From: Prevotella sp.
GTDB lineage: Bacteria; Bacteroidota; Bacteroidia; Bacteroidales; Bacteroidaceae
Assembly (NCBI GenBank): GCA_017548275.1
Contig: JAFZAH010000003.1
Location: 1-64,000, forward strand
Reading direction: 5' to 3'
Length of the DNA stretch: 64,000 bases
Shown: positions 49,002-57,475 of the stretch, one piece after another
How the letters are laid out: the number at the start of each line of letters is the position of its first letter
Position numbering within the stretch: position 1 is the stretch's first letter
Notes under the pieces: model-generated
The model's input: only the letters and a program-made list of their open reading frames with translations
Told to the model about the DNA's origin: nothing
Databases searched by the model: none
Made by a program: the position numbers and the translations under genes

Positions 49002-49397
49002 ATGTGTAAAGATATGGCTCAAGCGATTGAAAACAATATCTATGAGATAGCCAGCGATTTTGCCATCCGTATCGTAAAACTTTATAAATACCTCACCGAA
49101 TCAAAGAACGAGCATGTTATGTCCAAACAACTGCTTCGCGCAGGAACCAGCATTGGCGCCAATGCTTTTGAAGGGAAAAACGCTTATAGTAGAGACGATT
49201 TTGCTTTCAAGATGAGCATAGCACTGAAAGAGGCGGGCGAGGCAGGCTTTTGGATAGATCTTCTACATCGTTCTCAATATCTTGACGACACACAATATGA
49301 GTCACTTTTCCAGGATTGGAATCGTCTCTATGCTGTGTTGACCAAGATAGTGAAATCGACTAAGCCCCAGATATTCAAACATCAAACAAGCGATTAG
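49002..49397 (+). CDS. Four-helix-bundle protein (S23 / Avd-like family), copy 1
   Basis: A 131-residue, all-helical protein of the four-helix-bundle family first seen as the product of 23S rRNA intervening sequences and related to Avd, the helper of diversity-generating retroelements. Typical motifs: FAIRIVKLYKYL, SKQLLRAGTSIGANAFEG and FKMSIALKEAGEAGFWIDLLHRS. Function of free-standing copies is unknown; binding to nucleic acid is likely. No rRNA or reverse transcriptase is near. It sits inside the galactose cluster, bracketed by inverted heptamer arrays, and its last codons blend into one array. A paralogue is at 59929-60324. Confidence 0.85.
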   Translation: MCKDMAQAIENNIYEIASDFAIRIVKLYKYLTESKNEHVMSKQLLRAGTSIGANAFEGKNAYSRDDFAFKMSIALKEAGEAGFWIDLLHRSQYLDDTQYESLFQDWNRLYAVLTKIVKSTKPQIFKHQTSD

Positions 49398-49402
49398 TCA
49401 AT

Positions 49403-49511
49403 AAATCTCAAACATCAAACCTCAAATCTATAATCTCAAACCAATAGAAATAGTTTCTGAGGTGCGAGGCAATTAAAAAAACCTCAAACCTCAAACCTCA
49501 AATCTCAAATC
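49403..49511. repeat. Heptamer arrays CTCAAAC/CTCAAAT, right flank of four-helix-bundle gene 1
   Basis: Two runs (49403-49442 and 49480-49511) of 7-base units in the orientation opposite to the left flank. The second ends 8 bases before galK. The transcript could fold the two flanks together around the gene. Confidence 0.88.
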
Positions 49512-49519
49512 ATAAAGAT

Positions 49520-50680
49520 ATGAACATCGAACATGTAAGAAGTCGCTTTATCAAGCATTTTGATGGTAAGACCGGAAATATCTATCATTCACCGGGCCGT
49601 ATTAACCTGATAGGTGAGCACACCGACTATAATGGCGGATTCGTATTCCCCGGCGCCGTGGATTGCGGCATTATGGCCGAGGTGCGCCCGAATGGCCTGA
49701 ACACGGTGATTTGCTATGCCATCGACCTGAAAGACAAGGTGGAATTCAAGGTTGACGACCCTGTTGGTCCGCGCACATCGTGGGCACGTTACATCTACGG
49801 CATTGTGCAAGAGATGCGCAAACGTGGCGTGGATGTGAAAGGATTCAACACGGCATTTTCGGGTGATGTTCCCCTTGGTGCGGGTATGTCGTCGTCGGCA
49901 GCGCTGGAGAGTTGTTTCGCTTTCGCACTGAACGACCTGTTCGGCGACAACAAGGTGTCGAAATGGGATATGGCTTTGGCCGGTCAAGCCACCGAGCATA
50001 ACTACTGCGGCGTGAACTGCGGCATCATGGACCAGTTCGCAAGCGTGTTCGGCCAGGCCGGCAAACTGATGCGCCTGGACTGCCGTAGCCGCGAGTTTGA
50101 ATATTTCCCGTTCAATCCTGAGGGTTATAAACTGGTATTGCTCAATTCGTGCGTGAAACATGAGTTGGCAGGTTCTCCTTATAACGACCGCCGCAACTCT
50201 TGTGAGAACGTAGTGAAGCACATCGCCGCGAAACATCCAGAAGGCAAGTTTGAGACATTGCGTGACTGCACTTGGGAGCAGTTAGAAGAAGTTCGCGCCG
50301 AAGTAGGCGAAGAGGACTACAAGCGTGCTCACTTCGTGTTGGGCGAGAAAGACCGCGTATTGGCCGTTTGCGACGCACTGGTGGCAGGCGACTACGAGAC
50401 TGTGGGTCAGAAGATGTACGAGACACACGAGGGACTGTCGAAGGAGTATGAGGTAAGTTGCGAAGAACTTGACTTCCTGAACGACATCGCCCGCGAGAAC
50501 GGTGTGACAGGCAGCCGTATCATGGGCGGCGGCTTCGGCGGCTGCACCATCAACCTGGTGAAAGACGAGTTGTACGAGCCCTTCATCACTGACGCGAAAA
50601 AACGCTATGCCGAGAAATACGGCAAAGAGCCTCAGGTCATCGACGTGGTGATTGGCGACGGTTCGAGGAGGATTCTGTAA
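49520..50680 (+). CDS. galK: Galactokinase
   Basis: GalK phosphorylates galactose to galactose 1-phosphate with ATP, the first committed step of the Leloir pathway. This 386-residue GHMP kinase has the signature GRINLIGEHTDYNGG (near residue 27), the ATP loop PLGAGMSSSAALE (near 118) and the C-terminal GSRIMGGGFGGCTIN motif. It is the last gene of the galactose cluster; galT and galE are not in the window. A perfect terminator follows. Confidence 0.96.
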   Translation: MNIEHVRSRFIKHFDGKTGNIYHSPGRINLIGEHTDYNGGFVFPGAVDCGIMAEVRPNGLNTVICYAIDLKDKVEFKVDDPVGPRTSWARYIYGIVQEMRKRGVDVKGFNTAFSGDVPLGAGMSSSAALESCFAFALNDLFGDNKVSKWDMALAGQATEHNYCGVNCGIMDQFASVFGQAGKLMRLDCRSREFEYFPFNPEGYKLVLLNSCVKHELAGSPYNDRRNSCENVVKHIAAKHPEGKFETLRDCTWEQLEEVRAEVGEEDYKRAHFVLGEKDRVLAVCDALVAGDYETVGQKMYETHEGLSKEYEVSCEELDFLNDIARENGVTGSRIMGGGFGGCTINLVKDELYEPFITDAKKRYAEKYGKEPQVIDVVIGDGSRRIL

Positions 50681-50708
50681 TAAAGCCCTCACCCTGGCCA
50701 TCCCTGAA

Positions 50709-50740
50709 GCCCCTATCCCAACCCTCCCCGAGGGGAGGGC
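50709..50740. repeat. GC palindrome between galK and its terminator
   Basis: CCCTCCCCGAGGGGAGGG is a near-perfect palindrome. Relatives lie at 47024-47060, 61069-61098, 61151-61195, 62744-62860 and weaker ones at 22305-22335, 33427-33465, 34922-34955 and 40043-40075. Confidence 0.75.
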
Positions 50741-50775
50741 GTGGTTAGTCGGACGGTAAGCAAGAAAACTATAAG

Positions 50776-50817
50776 AAAAAGACACCCGGTCTGTGAAAGG
50801 AGACCGGGTGTCTTTTT
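50776..50817. terminator. Bidirectional terminator after galK
   Basis: A perfect 17-base-pair stem (AAAAAGACACCCGGTCT and complement) with an 8-base loop between converging genes. The A- and T-runs at its ends serve both strands. Confidence 0.92.
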
Positions 50818-50852
50818 TGATGATAGGCTATTCTTTAAAGTCTATATGAGAC

Positions 50853-51362
50853 TCAACAACAGTTGGTGAGGGGATTGCCGCAGAGCCATTCAAGTTCAAT
50901 CCAACCAGTGTGCTTGCCGTCGGTGGTGGTGACTTTGACCCAATCGCCCTTGATGTCGATGGGGCGAAGGACCAACTCCTCTTTGAAGGAATAGACCACC
51001 TTGGCACGAGCGGAGGGAGTGGCGCGGAGGTAGAGCGTCTGTCCGCCGTAATTGCGTGTGCCTACACCGATGCAGGAATAGTGGATGTAATATTTGCGTG
51101 CGCCTGTTAACTTGTACATTCCACCGTCGGGAACATAATAGTTGTTGTCGCAGATAACCCACCAGCCGTTGACAGGCGATTCCACATTGAGCATGCCATC
51201 GATGGACGTGGAGACTTTTTGCACGATTTTTCCATTTGGCGCATTGCGGATGTTGGTGTATTTTCCTACTGTGTCCCAGAAGAACACATCAAGGCTCTGA
51301 GCCTTCACTCCGATGGCCGCAAACATGAGCAGCGCCATCATTATCAATTTCCTTGTTTTCAT
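50853..51362 (-). CDS. Exported SH3-like domain protein
   Basis: A 169-residue exported protein with a signal peptide (IMMALLMFAAIGVKAQ) and two bacterial SH3-like domains: residues about 25-75 (TNIRNAPNGKIV, WWVICDNNYYV) and about 100-160 (LYLRATPSARAKVVYSF, WVKVTTTDGKHTGWIE). Such domains often bind peptidoglycan or mediate protein contacts. It ends in NCC. Converges on galK; function unknown. Confidence 0.8.
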   Translation of the reverse strand: MKTRKLIMMALLMFAAIGVKAQSLDVFFWDTVGKYTNIRNAPNGKIVQKVSTSIDGMLNVESPVNGWWVICDNNYYVPDGGMYKLTGARKYYIHYSCIGVGTRNYGGQTLYLRATPSARAKVVYSFKEELVLRPIDIKGDWVKVTTTDGKHTGWIELEWLCGNPLTNCC

Positions 51363-51461
51363 AATGGTTAAAAATGATTATAGCAGAAATAAAGATTAAG
51401 GGAGATAAAAGGAGATAAAAGACAATACAATGCTGTTTGCCTGTTATCTCCTATTTACTCA

Positions 51462-52214
51462 TTATTTGTTAATTGTTTTCAAGATGTTTTGCCACTCTTC
51501 GGGCATGTCTTTGAGGTTGTTGGAGGCTTTTACGAGTTTTTTGGCAGCATCGTAAAGCTTATACTCCTTTTTGGACGTTTCATTCGTATAGCAGAAAAGT
51601 GTTTCGGCGGTTTTCAACTGTCCGTTTTTCCAGACATCCTTCGTAAACTCCTCCTCCGAAGCACTGTTTGACCCTCCGTTGTAGATGGCTTTATCAGCAG
51701 CAGAGAACACGGGATTTTGAAGTGAGGGCTCGCCCAGCGATCCATAGCGCTCAAAGCATTTTTTGTCGGGTTTCCACAGCAGGATGGTGCTGTAGGTGCG
51801 CGATTCGCCTGCTCCGAGGAAGATGTCGGTGTTGCCGTCGAAATCAGCATCCACAAAGTGGATGAACTCATCAGGCTGCTGGTCATACCAGTCGGTGAAG
51901 AGTTCGTCAGTGATGGTCTGAATAACTTTGCCGTCGAGGGAGATTTCCGCCTTCTGCCCGTCATCGAGTTTTGACAATTTCACGCTGATGTGTTTGTCTT
52001 TCCCCGGACAATCAGCGAGCGGCATAGGTTTGGCAACGGGAGCAGCCTCTGCCACTTCTTTCGATTCGGCGGCGGTGGTGTCAGTTGCGTCCTTCTGGTC
52101 ATTCTCAGCAACTTCTGTAGTAGCATTTTCGGATGTTTGAGCAGCCTCGTTCGGCTTGTTTGTACAAGCGCATATCAGAGCGCCTGCGAGCAAAAATAAA
52201 TACGTTTTTTTCAT
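51462..52214 (-). CDS. Lipoprotein with Asp-rich repeat-like domain, function unknown
   Basis: A 250-residue lipoprotein; the start at ATG 52214 gives MKKTYLFLLAGALICAC with Cys17 as lipid site. A disordered Glu/Ala/Thr-rich linker (about 20-65) leads to a beta domain with FVDADFDGNTDIFLG, a calcium-binding FG-GAP/VCBS-like motif. No closer family is recognised. An upstream ATG would put a second hydrophobic stretch before the signal and is unlikely; a -7 box at 52244-52251 lies between the two. Confidence 0.75.
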   Translation of the reverse strand: MKKTYLFLLAGALICACTNKPNEAAQTSENATTEVAENDQKDATDTTAAESKEVAEAAPVAKPMPLADCPGKDKHISVKLSKLDDGQKAEISLDGKVIQTITDELFTDWYDQQPDEFIHFVDADFDGNTDIFLGAGESRTYSTILLWKPDKKCFERYGSLGEPSLQNPVFSAADKAIYNGGSNSASEEEFTKDVWKNGQLKTAETLFCYTNETSKKEYKLYDAAKKLVKASNNLKDMPEEWQNILKTINK

Positions 52215-52243
52215 ATAAATAATGGTTATAATTATTTTGATTG

Positions 52244-52251
52244 CAAAAATA
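52244..52251 (-). promoter_or_regulatory. Bacteroidetes -7 box for the lipoprotein gene
   Basis: TATTTTTG on the minus strand, 30 bases before the chosen start. Confidence 0.62.
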
Positions 52252-52419
52252 AGAAATAATGCGGACACGGCAAACATTTTGTATGATATTTTTGAAAAAT
52301 CGGTTTATCTGGCGGAAGCAAGTTTTTGATGCTGACGGAATCTGAATGTTATGCAAACGATTGCACATACCTATTTATAAAATATGTGAAAATAGAGTCC
52401 ATTGATAGACGGAAATGGT

Positions 52420-52427
52420 TATTTTTG
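52420..52427 (+). promoter_or_regulatory. Bacteroidetes -7 box for the exported amylase
   Basis: TATTTTTG, an exact match, 42 bases before the amylase start. Confidence 0.65.
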
Positions 52428-52468
52428 CATCATCTTTCCCTTGAAAAATCAATAAATCATCCATTTAT

Positions 52469-55400
52469 ATGAAACGAAGCATTACCTTAGTACTGATGTG
52501 CCTCATGGCCGTACTCACCATGTCGGCACAAGGTTGGCCAGCCAATTACGGCGGAGTCATGTTGCAAGGATTCTATTGGGACTCATTTGAGGACACCAAG
52601 TGGAACACGCTCACCACCCAGGCCGACGAATTATCCTCTTATTATGATTTGATATGGGTACCCAACTCTGGCCAGACGAAAGCCGACCAATGGAACTCTC
52701 CTGGCAACTGGGGTTATGAGAACATGGGTTACAGTCCTGTTTATTGGCTGCGTCACAACTCCTGCTTCGGCACGCAAGAGGAGTTGATGAACATGATTCA
52801 GACCTTCAAGGCCAAGGGAACCAAATTTATCGAGGACGTTGTGATTAACCACAAAAACGGACTGACCAACTGGGCCGACTTCCCCGATGAGACGGTGACG
52901 GGTCCCACGACAAACGCGACCTACACCGTAACATGGGCACAAGACATGCAAGCATTATGGGGTATCTGCTCGAACGACGAGATTTACAGCAACGGCGGAG
53001 AGCATGACGGTGTGACCTATGTCAGTGACGGCAGTGCCGCCGCAGACGAGGCCGACAATTTTGATGGTTGCCGCGATTTGGACCACACCGACGCCCGTGT
53101 ACAGCAGAACGTCTATACCTATCTGGACTTTCTCATCAAAGAGTTGGGTTACGCCGGATTCCGTTACGACATGGTGAAGGGCTACAAGGCTTATTACACC
53201 GGACTGTATAACCTGCATGCCCAACCTGAGTTCAGCGTTGGCGAGTACTGGGACGGCAATTACGACAATGTGGCCGGTTACTGGATAACAGAGACGGGCA
53301 TCCCCGCAGACGGTGTCATCCAGTCAGCCGCTTTCGATTTCCCTTTGAAAGACCGTATCAACGAAGCCTTTAACAACGAAAACTGGTCGGCCTTGTCGAA
53401 CAAAGGTGTGGCAGGCGACCCGAACATGAGCCGTTACTCGGTGACCTTCGTTGACAACCACGACACATATCGCGAGGAGTTTTACCGTGTGAACAGCAAT
53501 GTGCTGGCCGCTAACGCGTTCATTCTCGCCATGCCCGGTACGCCTTGTATCTTCCTTCCCCACTGGAAGCAACATAAGGCAGCATTGAAGAAGATGATAG
53601 CCGCCCGTAAAGCCGCCGGCATCACTAACCAAAGCCCCATCACAGCACAGTACGAATTGGACGGCGGTTACTACCTGAAAGTGACCGGTGAGACAGGCTC
53701 CGTCATTCTAACCTGCGGTAAGCCCTCGGGCGACATCGACCTGGACCAGCACACCCTCGTGGTGAGTGGCGAGAATTTCGCATTCTACCTTTGGGATGGC
53801 GTTTACGACCAAGAGACGTACGATGAGATTGAAGCCGAAAGTGCCCAAGACATCTGCATCTACGTGAGAGACAACGGTCAGGGCGCGCCTTACCTCTATG
53901 CCTGGAACGGCGGCACCGAAATAAACGGTGGCTGGCCAGGTAAACTGATGAGCGACAAGGTGACCTTGGGTGACGGAACCACTTGGTATAAGCAGTCGTT
54001 CAAGAGTTCAGAGTTGAATGTCATCGTGACCTACAACAATGGCAAACAGACTCAAAATATCGAGAATATCACAGAAGACAAATATATCGTCTATTACAAG
54101 GACGACGACCGCAAATATGCCGATTACAGCGGATTGTACAACGGCGACCGCAACAGCGATTTTGTCTATGGTTATTTCGACGCGCCATCGGGTTGGAACA
54201 AAGCCTGGGCATGGAACGACCTGTTCTATGACATTGAGAACAAGAACTATACTGGCGGTGAATGGCCGGGTGCTACCATGACGAAAGTAGGCGTATCAAG
54301 CACCGGCAATGACATCTACCGTTGGCGCATCGACAAGGATTTGAACGAGGGTGCCCCCAACCACATCATCTTCAACAACGGCAACGGCGGACAAACCACT
54401 ACCCTGCCCTTCATCAACGGCGCTTACAATGACCAGAACGGGATCGCCTCGGAGAATATGCTGTCGTTCATGCCTGTAGCTCTTGACGGCGGCACCATGG
54501 TGACAGCATCCAACTGGAATGGCAACGAGGAGCAAGTGGCACAAGGCTCCGCCAACAATCCTGTAACCCTGCGTCTGTATTATCCCGCCGGCACCTATAC
54601 AGCACAAGCCATTGTGCGCGGCACCGACGGCGGCAGTGTAACCCTGACCGCCGGTACCTCGACCGCCTCGGTCAGCCTGACAGGCATGTCCGCCGACTCG
54701 CCTTCAAGCGTGACGACCGACGGTGTCGTGGAACAGAGTGTCGAAGTGTTGAACAACGGTTGGCAGAAAGTGCAGACCACCTTCACCACCACCGAAGATG
54801 AACCGTTGGTGATACGACTCACTTCTGAAGCCTCGTCATGGCAAGTGGGCACTGTCACCCTGTTGAAAGACGCAGACACCCCGAGCGGAGATAAATACCA
54901 GACGACCGCCACAACGAAAGTGACCGAGACAAGCGTCGATGTGACCGACCTGAGCCGCTTCAGTTTCTTCGGCCGCGGTACAAACAAGAACGCTTTGGTC
55001 ATCGCATCAGCCGGTCAGGCTGCAGCCGCCCTGCCCTGTAACGCCATAGTTGACGGGCAGTGCAGCCAGTTGGTGCTCACCGACGGAGCACACGACTTCG
55101 CCGCCCCAACCGATTTCACAGCAGAGAGCGTAACCTATGACCGCAGCATCGCCGCCGACAAGAAAGTGACCGTTTGTCTGCCCTTTGACATTACCACTGA
55201 AGAGATGGCATCGGCAGGCATCACCGCCTACGAGATGGATCGTGTGAGCGCAGAAGGCTCATTCCATTTCCGCCCTGTCAGTGAGATGAGCGCAAACACG
55301 CCCTACGTCGTCGTACTGTCGGCCGCCGGCAATCCCTTCGCCTCATTAAGCGGCAAGAACATCAGCGCCACCCCGGAAGAGATTGCCAAAGACTTCGACG

Positions 55401-55732
55401 GCATACAATTCACTGGAACCATGAAGCGCGTGGTGCTCAATTCGGGCGACGGCACTGTGTATTACGGTTATAAAGACGGCACATTCGTGAAGGTGGGCAA
55501 TAATATAGGCGTGAACCCGTTCAGGGCTTACATCAAGAGCAACCGCGAACTGGGCAACGCCGTGAAAGCGGTATTTGACGTGTCAGCCATCCGCACCGTG
55601 ACAGCAGAAGAGGAAAACGCCTCAGATGCCATCTACAGTATTGACGGACGCTTGGTGAGCCGCGACGGCAAGACCTCGGGCCTTCACAAAGGCGTTTATA
55701 TTCAAAACGGCAAGAAAATGGTTGTGAAATAA
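52469..55732 (+). CDS. Exported GH13 alpha-amylase with CBM26-like domains and sorting-like tail
   Basis: A 1087-residue exported starch-degrading enzyme. Order: signal peptide (LVLMCLMAVLTMSAQ); GH13 barrel (about 25-400) with VVINHK, GFRYDMVKGY (nucleophile Asp near 233), SVGEYWDG (Glu near 258) and FVDNHDT (Asp near 330); two starch-binding modules of CBM26 type (about 465-550 and 560-660, with YAWNGGTEINGGWPG and WAWNDLFYDIENKNYTGGEWPG shortened here to GGEWPG); a beta region; a module with TVCLPFDITTEEM, like that in the two leucine-rich proteins; and a tail ending GVYIQNGKKMVVK. A small gene follows 19-25 bases later. No SusC/SusD pair is near. Confidence 0.9.
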   Translation: MKRSITLVLMCLMAVLTMSAQGWPANYGGVMLQGFYWDSFEDTKWNTLTTQADELSSYYDLIWVPNSGQTKADQWNSPGNWGYENMGYSPVYWLRHNSCFGTQEELMNMIQTFKAKGTKFIEDVVINHKNGLTNWADFPDETVTGPTTNATYTVTWAQDMQALWGICSNDEIYSNGGEHDGVTYVSDGSAAADEADNFDGCRDLDHTDARVQQNVYTYLDFLIKELGYAGFRYDMVKGYKAYYTGLYNLHAQPEFSVGEYWDGNYDNVAGYWITETGIPADGVIQSAAFDFPLKDRINEAFNNENWSALSNKGVAGDPNMSRYSVTFVDNHDTYREEFYRVNSNVLAANAFILAMPGTPCIFLPHWKQHKAALKKMIAARKAAGITNQSPITAQYELDGGYYLKVTGETGSVILTCGKPSGDIDLDQHTLVVSGENFAFYLWDGVYDQETYDEIEAESAQDICIYVRDNGQGAPYLYAWNGGTEINGGWPGKLMSDKVTLGDGTTWYKQSFKSSELNVIVTYNNGKQTQNIENITEDKYIVYYKDDDRKYADYSGLYNGDRNSDFVYGYFDAPSGWNKAWAWNDLFYDIENKNYTGGEWPGATMTKVGVSSTGNDIYRWRIDKDLNEGAPNHIIFNNGNGGQTTTLPFINGAYNDQNGIASENMLSFMPVALDGGTMVTASNWNGNEEQVAQGSANNPVTLRLYYPAGTYTAQAIVRGTDGGSVTLTAGTSTASVSLTGMSADSPSSVTTDGVVEQSVEVLNNGWQKVQTTFTTTEDEPLVIRLTSEASSWQVGTVTLLKDADTPSGDKYQTTATTKVTETSVDVTDLSRFSFFGRGTNKNALVIASAGQAAAALPCNAIVDGQCSQLVLTDGAHDFAAPTDFTAESVTYDRSIAADKKVTVCLPFDITTEEMASAGITAYEMDRVSAEGSFHFRPVSEMSANTPYVVVLSAAGNPFASLSGKNISATPEEIAKDFDGIQFTGTMKRVVLNSGDGTVYYGYKDGTFVKVGNNIGVNPFRAYIKSNRELGNAVKAVFDVSAIRTVTAEEENASDAIYSIDGRLVSRDGKTSGLHKGVYIQNGKKMVVK

Positions 55733-55757
55733 AAAGAATCATAAAGATAACATGACA

Positions 55758-55949
55758 ATGGAAAAGACTTTATATATACGACCGGAAATACGATGGGTGG
55801 AATTAGATTCCTATGCATTGCTGGAAGACGGTTTCAGTGAGACACCCAGCAGTGAAACCCCTGAAGTGAACGATACAGAACTCGACTCCAACCGAGGTTA
55901 CTTTGAGAGCGACGAATACAATACCCCAAAAGTGAATGTTTGGGATTGA
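55758..55949 (+). CDS. Small protein following the exported amylase (family unknown), member 3
   Basis: A protein of 63-65 residues (ATG at 55752 or 55758; the second fits the other members better). It begins MEKTLYIRPEIRWVELDSYA and ends NVWD. The YIRPEI start and the Trp-Asp end match members 1 and 2, while the middle is shorter and acidic, with no Cys. There is no signal peptide. Unlike its two relatives it lacks a Shine-Dalgarno site. It follows a large exported protein with the same C-terminal module and tail, and precedes a strong terminator. Confidence 0.68.
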   Translation: MEKTLYIRPEIRWVELDSYALLEDGFSETPSSETPEVNDTELDSNRGYFESDEYNTPKVNVWD

Positions 55950-55964
55950 ACCGACAAAATGATG

Positions 55965-56002
55965 AAAAAGAGGGCACGCACAATGATGCGTGCCCTCTTT
56001 TT
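55965..56002. terminator. Terminator of the amylase cassette
   Basis: A perfect 16-base-pair stem (AAAAAGAGGGCACGCA and complement) with a 6-base loop and T-run, 16 bases after the small gene's stop. Confidence 0.92.
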
Positions 56003-56196
56003 TAGTATGATGGAAGTTGGAGGAAGTTGATGGTAGAGATGGCAATAACCATGAAAATCAGGCGATTTGGAGGCAGAAATTACTAAAAAGTGTAAAAATA
56101 ACACTTTTCTCGAAAATTATCGGGATAAAATTTGGAAGTTAAAGAGAATAATTGTAATTTTACACCCAAAATCATATTATCTATCAATAACAAACT

Positions 56197-57372
56197 ATGA
56201 ACAACAAAATGAAGCACCTGTTTTGGGTAATTGGAATGGCAGCAATTGTTGTCTTTTCCGCATGCAGCAGTGAGAAAAAGGGTCCGAAAATCACGGAGTC
56301 AGGATTAGACCCGTTGGCATTTGACTCTATTGTGAACAACAAGGAGGTGAAACTCTACACCCTGACAAATGCGAAGGGCATGGAGGTTTGCATCACCAAC
56401 TTCGGTGGCCGTGTGGTCTCAATCATGGTTCCTGACAAGGACGGCAACCTGACCGACGTGGTTTTGGGTTATGACAACCTAAAACAATACACCGACTCTG
56501 TGAACAGCCCGAGCGATTTCGGTTCGACCGTAGGCCGCTACGCCAACCGCATCAAAGACGGCAAGATCACCGTCGGCGACAGCACATATCAATTGCCCCG
56601 CAATAATTTCGGCCATTGCCTGCACGGCGGCACGAGCGGATGGATGTATCAGGTGTATGACGCTGAGCAGCCCAACGACTCTACACTCGTTCTGAAGTTG
56701 ACCTCTCCCGACGGTGACAACGGATTCCCCGGAAAGGTGGACGTGACCGCCACTTACTCCCTGACCGCTGACAACGCCCTCGATTGCAAATATGAGGCTG
56801 TGACTGACAAGGAGACTGTCATCAACATGACCAACCACAGTTACTTCAACCTGAACGGCGATCCCATGAATGAAGGCATGGACATGGAACTGTATATCAA
56901 CGCTGACAATTGGACACCCGCCGATGCCACTTACATGACCACCGGTGAAATCAAGTCTGTGGAAGGTACCCCGATGGATTTCCGCACCGCTCACGCCATC
57001 AACGAGCATGTGAATGACAGCACCTTCGACCAGATTAAGAACGCCACAGGTTATGACCACAACTGGTGTCTGAACACTTATAAGGACGGTAAAGGCGACG
57101 ACACTCAGGTGGCCGTTTCGCTGTATTCTCCGAGAACCGGCATCCTGTTGGAGGTTTACACCAACGAACCCGGCATGCAAGTTTACACCGGCAACTTCCA
57201 GGGTACAGGCATTTCGTGCAAAAACGGTATTCAGTATCCGAAACACGTGAGCGTATGTCTTGAGAGTCAGAAATATCCCGACTCACCCAACAAGAAAGAC
57301 TGGCCCTCACCCTATCTGAAACCCGGAGAGAAATATTACAGCCATCTGGTTTACAAGTTCTCGGTGAAATAA
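56197..57372 (+). CDS. Lipoprotein aldose 1-epimerase of the arabinose cluster
   Basis: A 391-residue mutarotase with a lipoprotein signal (VVFSACSS, Cys near 23), so it works in the periplasm, unlike GalM at 45918-46997. Typical segments are YANRIKDG, HCLHGGTSGW, INMTNHSYFNLNG with the catalytic His, and SVCLESQKYPDSPNK with the catalytic Glu region. In Bacteroides arabinose clusters such an epimerase stands beside the symporter; it likely prepares arabinose anomers for uptake. Start could also be ATG 56209 (MKHLFW). Confidence 0.9.
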   Translation: MNNKMKHLFWVIGMAAIVVFSACSSEKKGPKITESGLDPLAFDSIVNNKEVKLYTLTNAKGMEVCITNFGGRVVSIMVPDKDGNLTDVVLGYDNLKQYTDSVNSPSDFGSTVGRYANRIKDGKITVGDSTYQLPRNNFGHCLHGGTSGWMYQVYDAEQPNDSTLVLKLTSPDGDNGFPGKVDVTATYSLTADNALDCKYEAVTDKETVINMTNHSYFNLNGDPMNEGMDMELYINADNWTPADATYMTTGEIKSVEGTPMDFRTAHAINEHVNDSTFDQIKNATGYDHNWCLNTYKDGKGDDTQVAVSLYSPRTGILLEVYTNEPGMQVYTGNFQGTGISCKNGIQYPKHVSVCLESQKYPDSPNKKDWPSPYLKPGEKYYSHLVYKFSVK

Positions 57373-57378
57373 GAAAGG

Positions 57379-57405
57379 GGCAAGGAGCAAGGAGCAAGGA
57401 GCAAG
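57379..57405. repeat. Heptamer array GCAAGGA (about 4 units) after the epimerase
   Basis: Units GCAAGGA repeat three to four times starting 7 bases after the stop. A shorter version lies 4 bases after the MBL-fold gene stop (34377-34396). Confidence 0.8.
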
Positions 57406-57475
57406 AGATTTCCTTGCCAATTGCTTGTCAAAAAACTTATCAACTCGTCAATCAAAAACCTATAAATAACAAATT

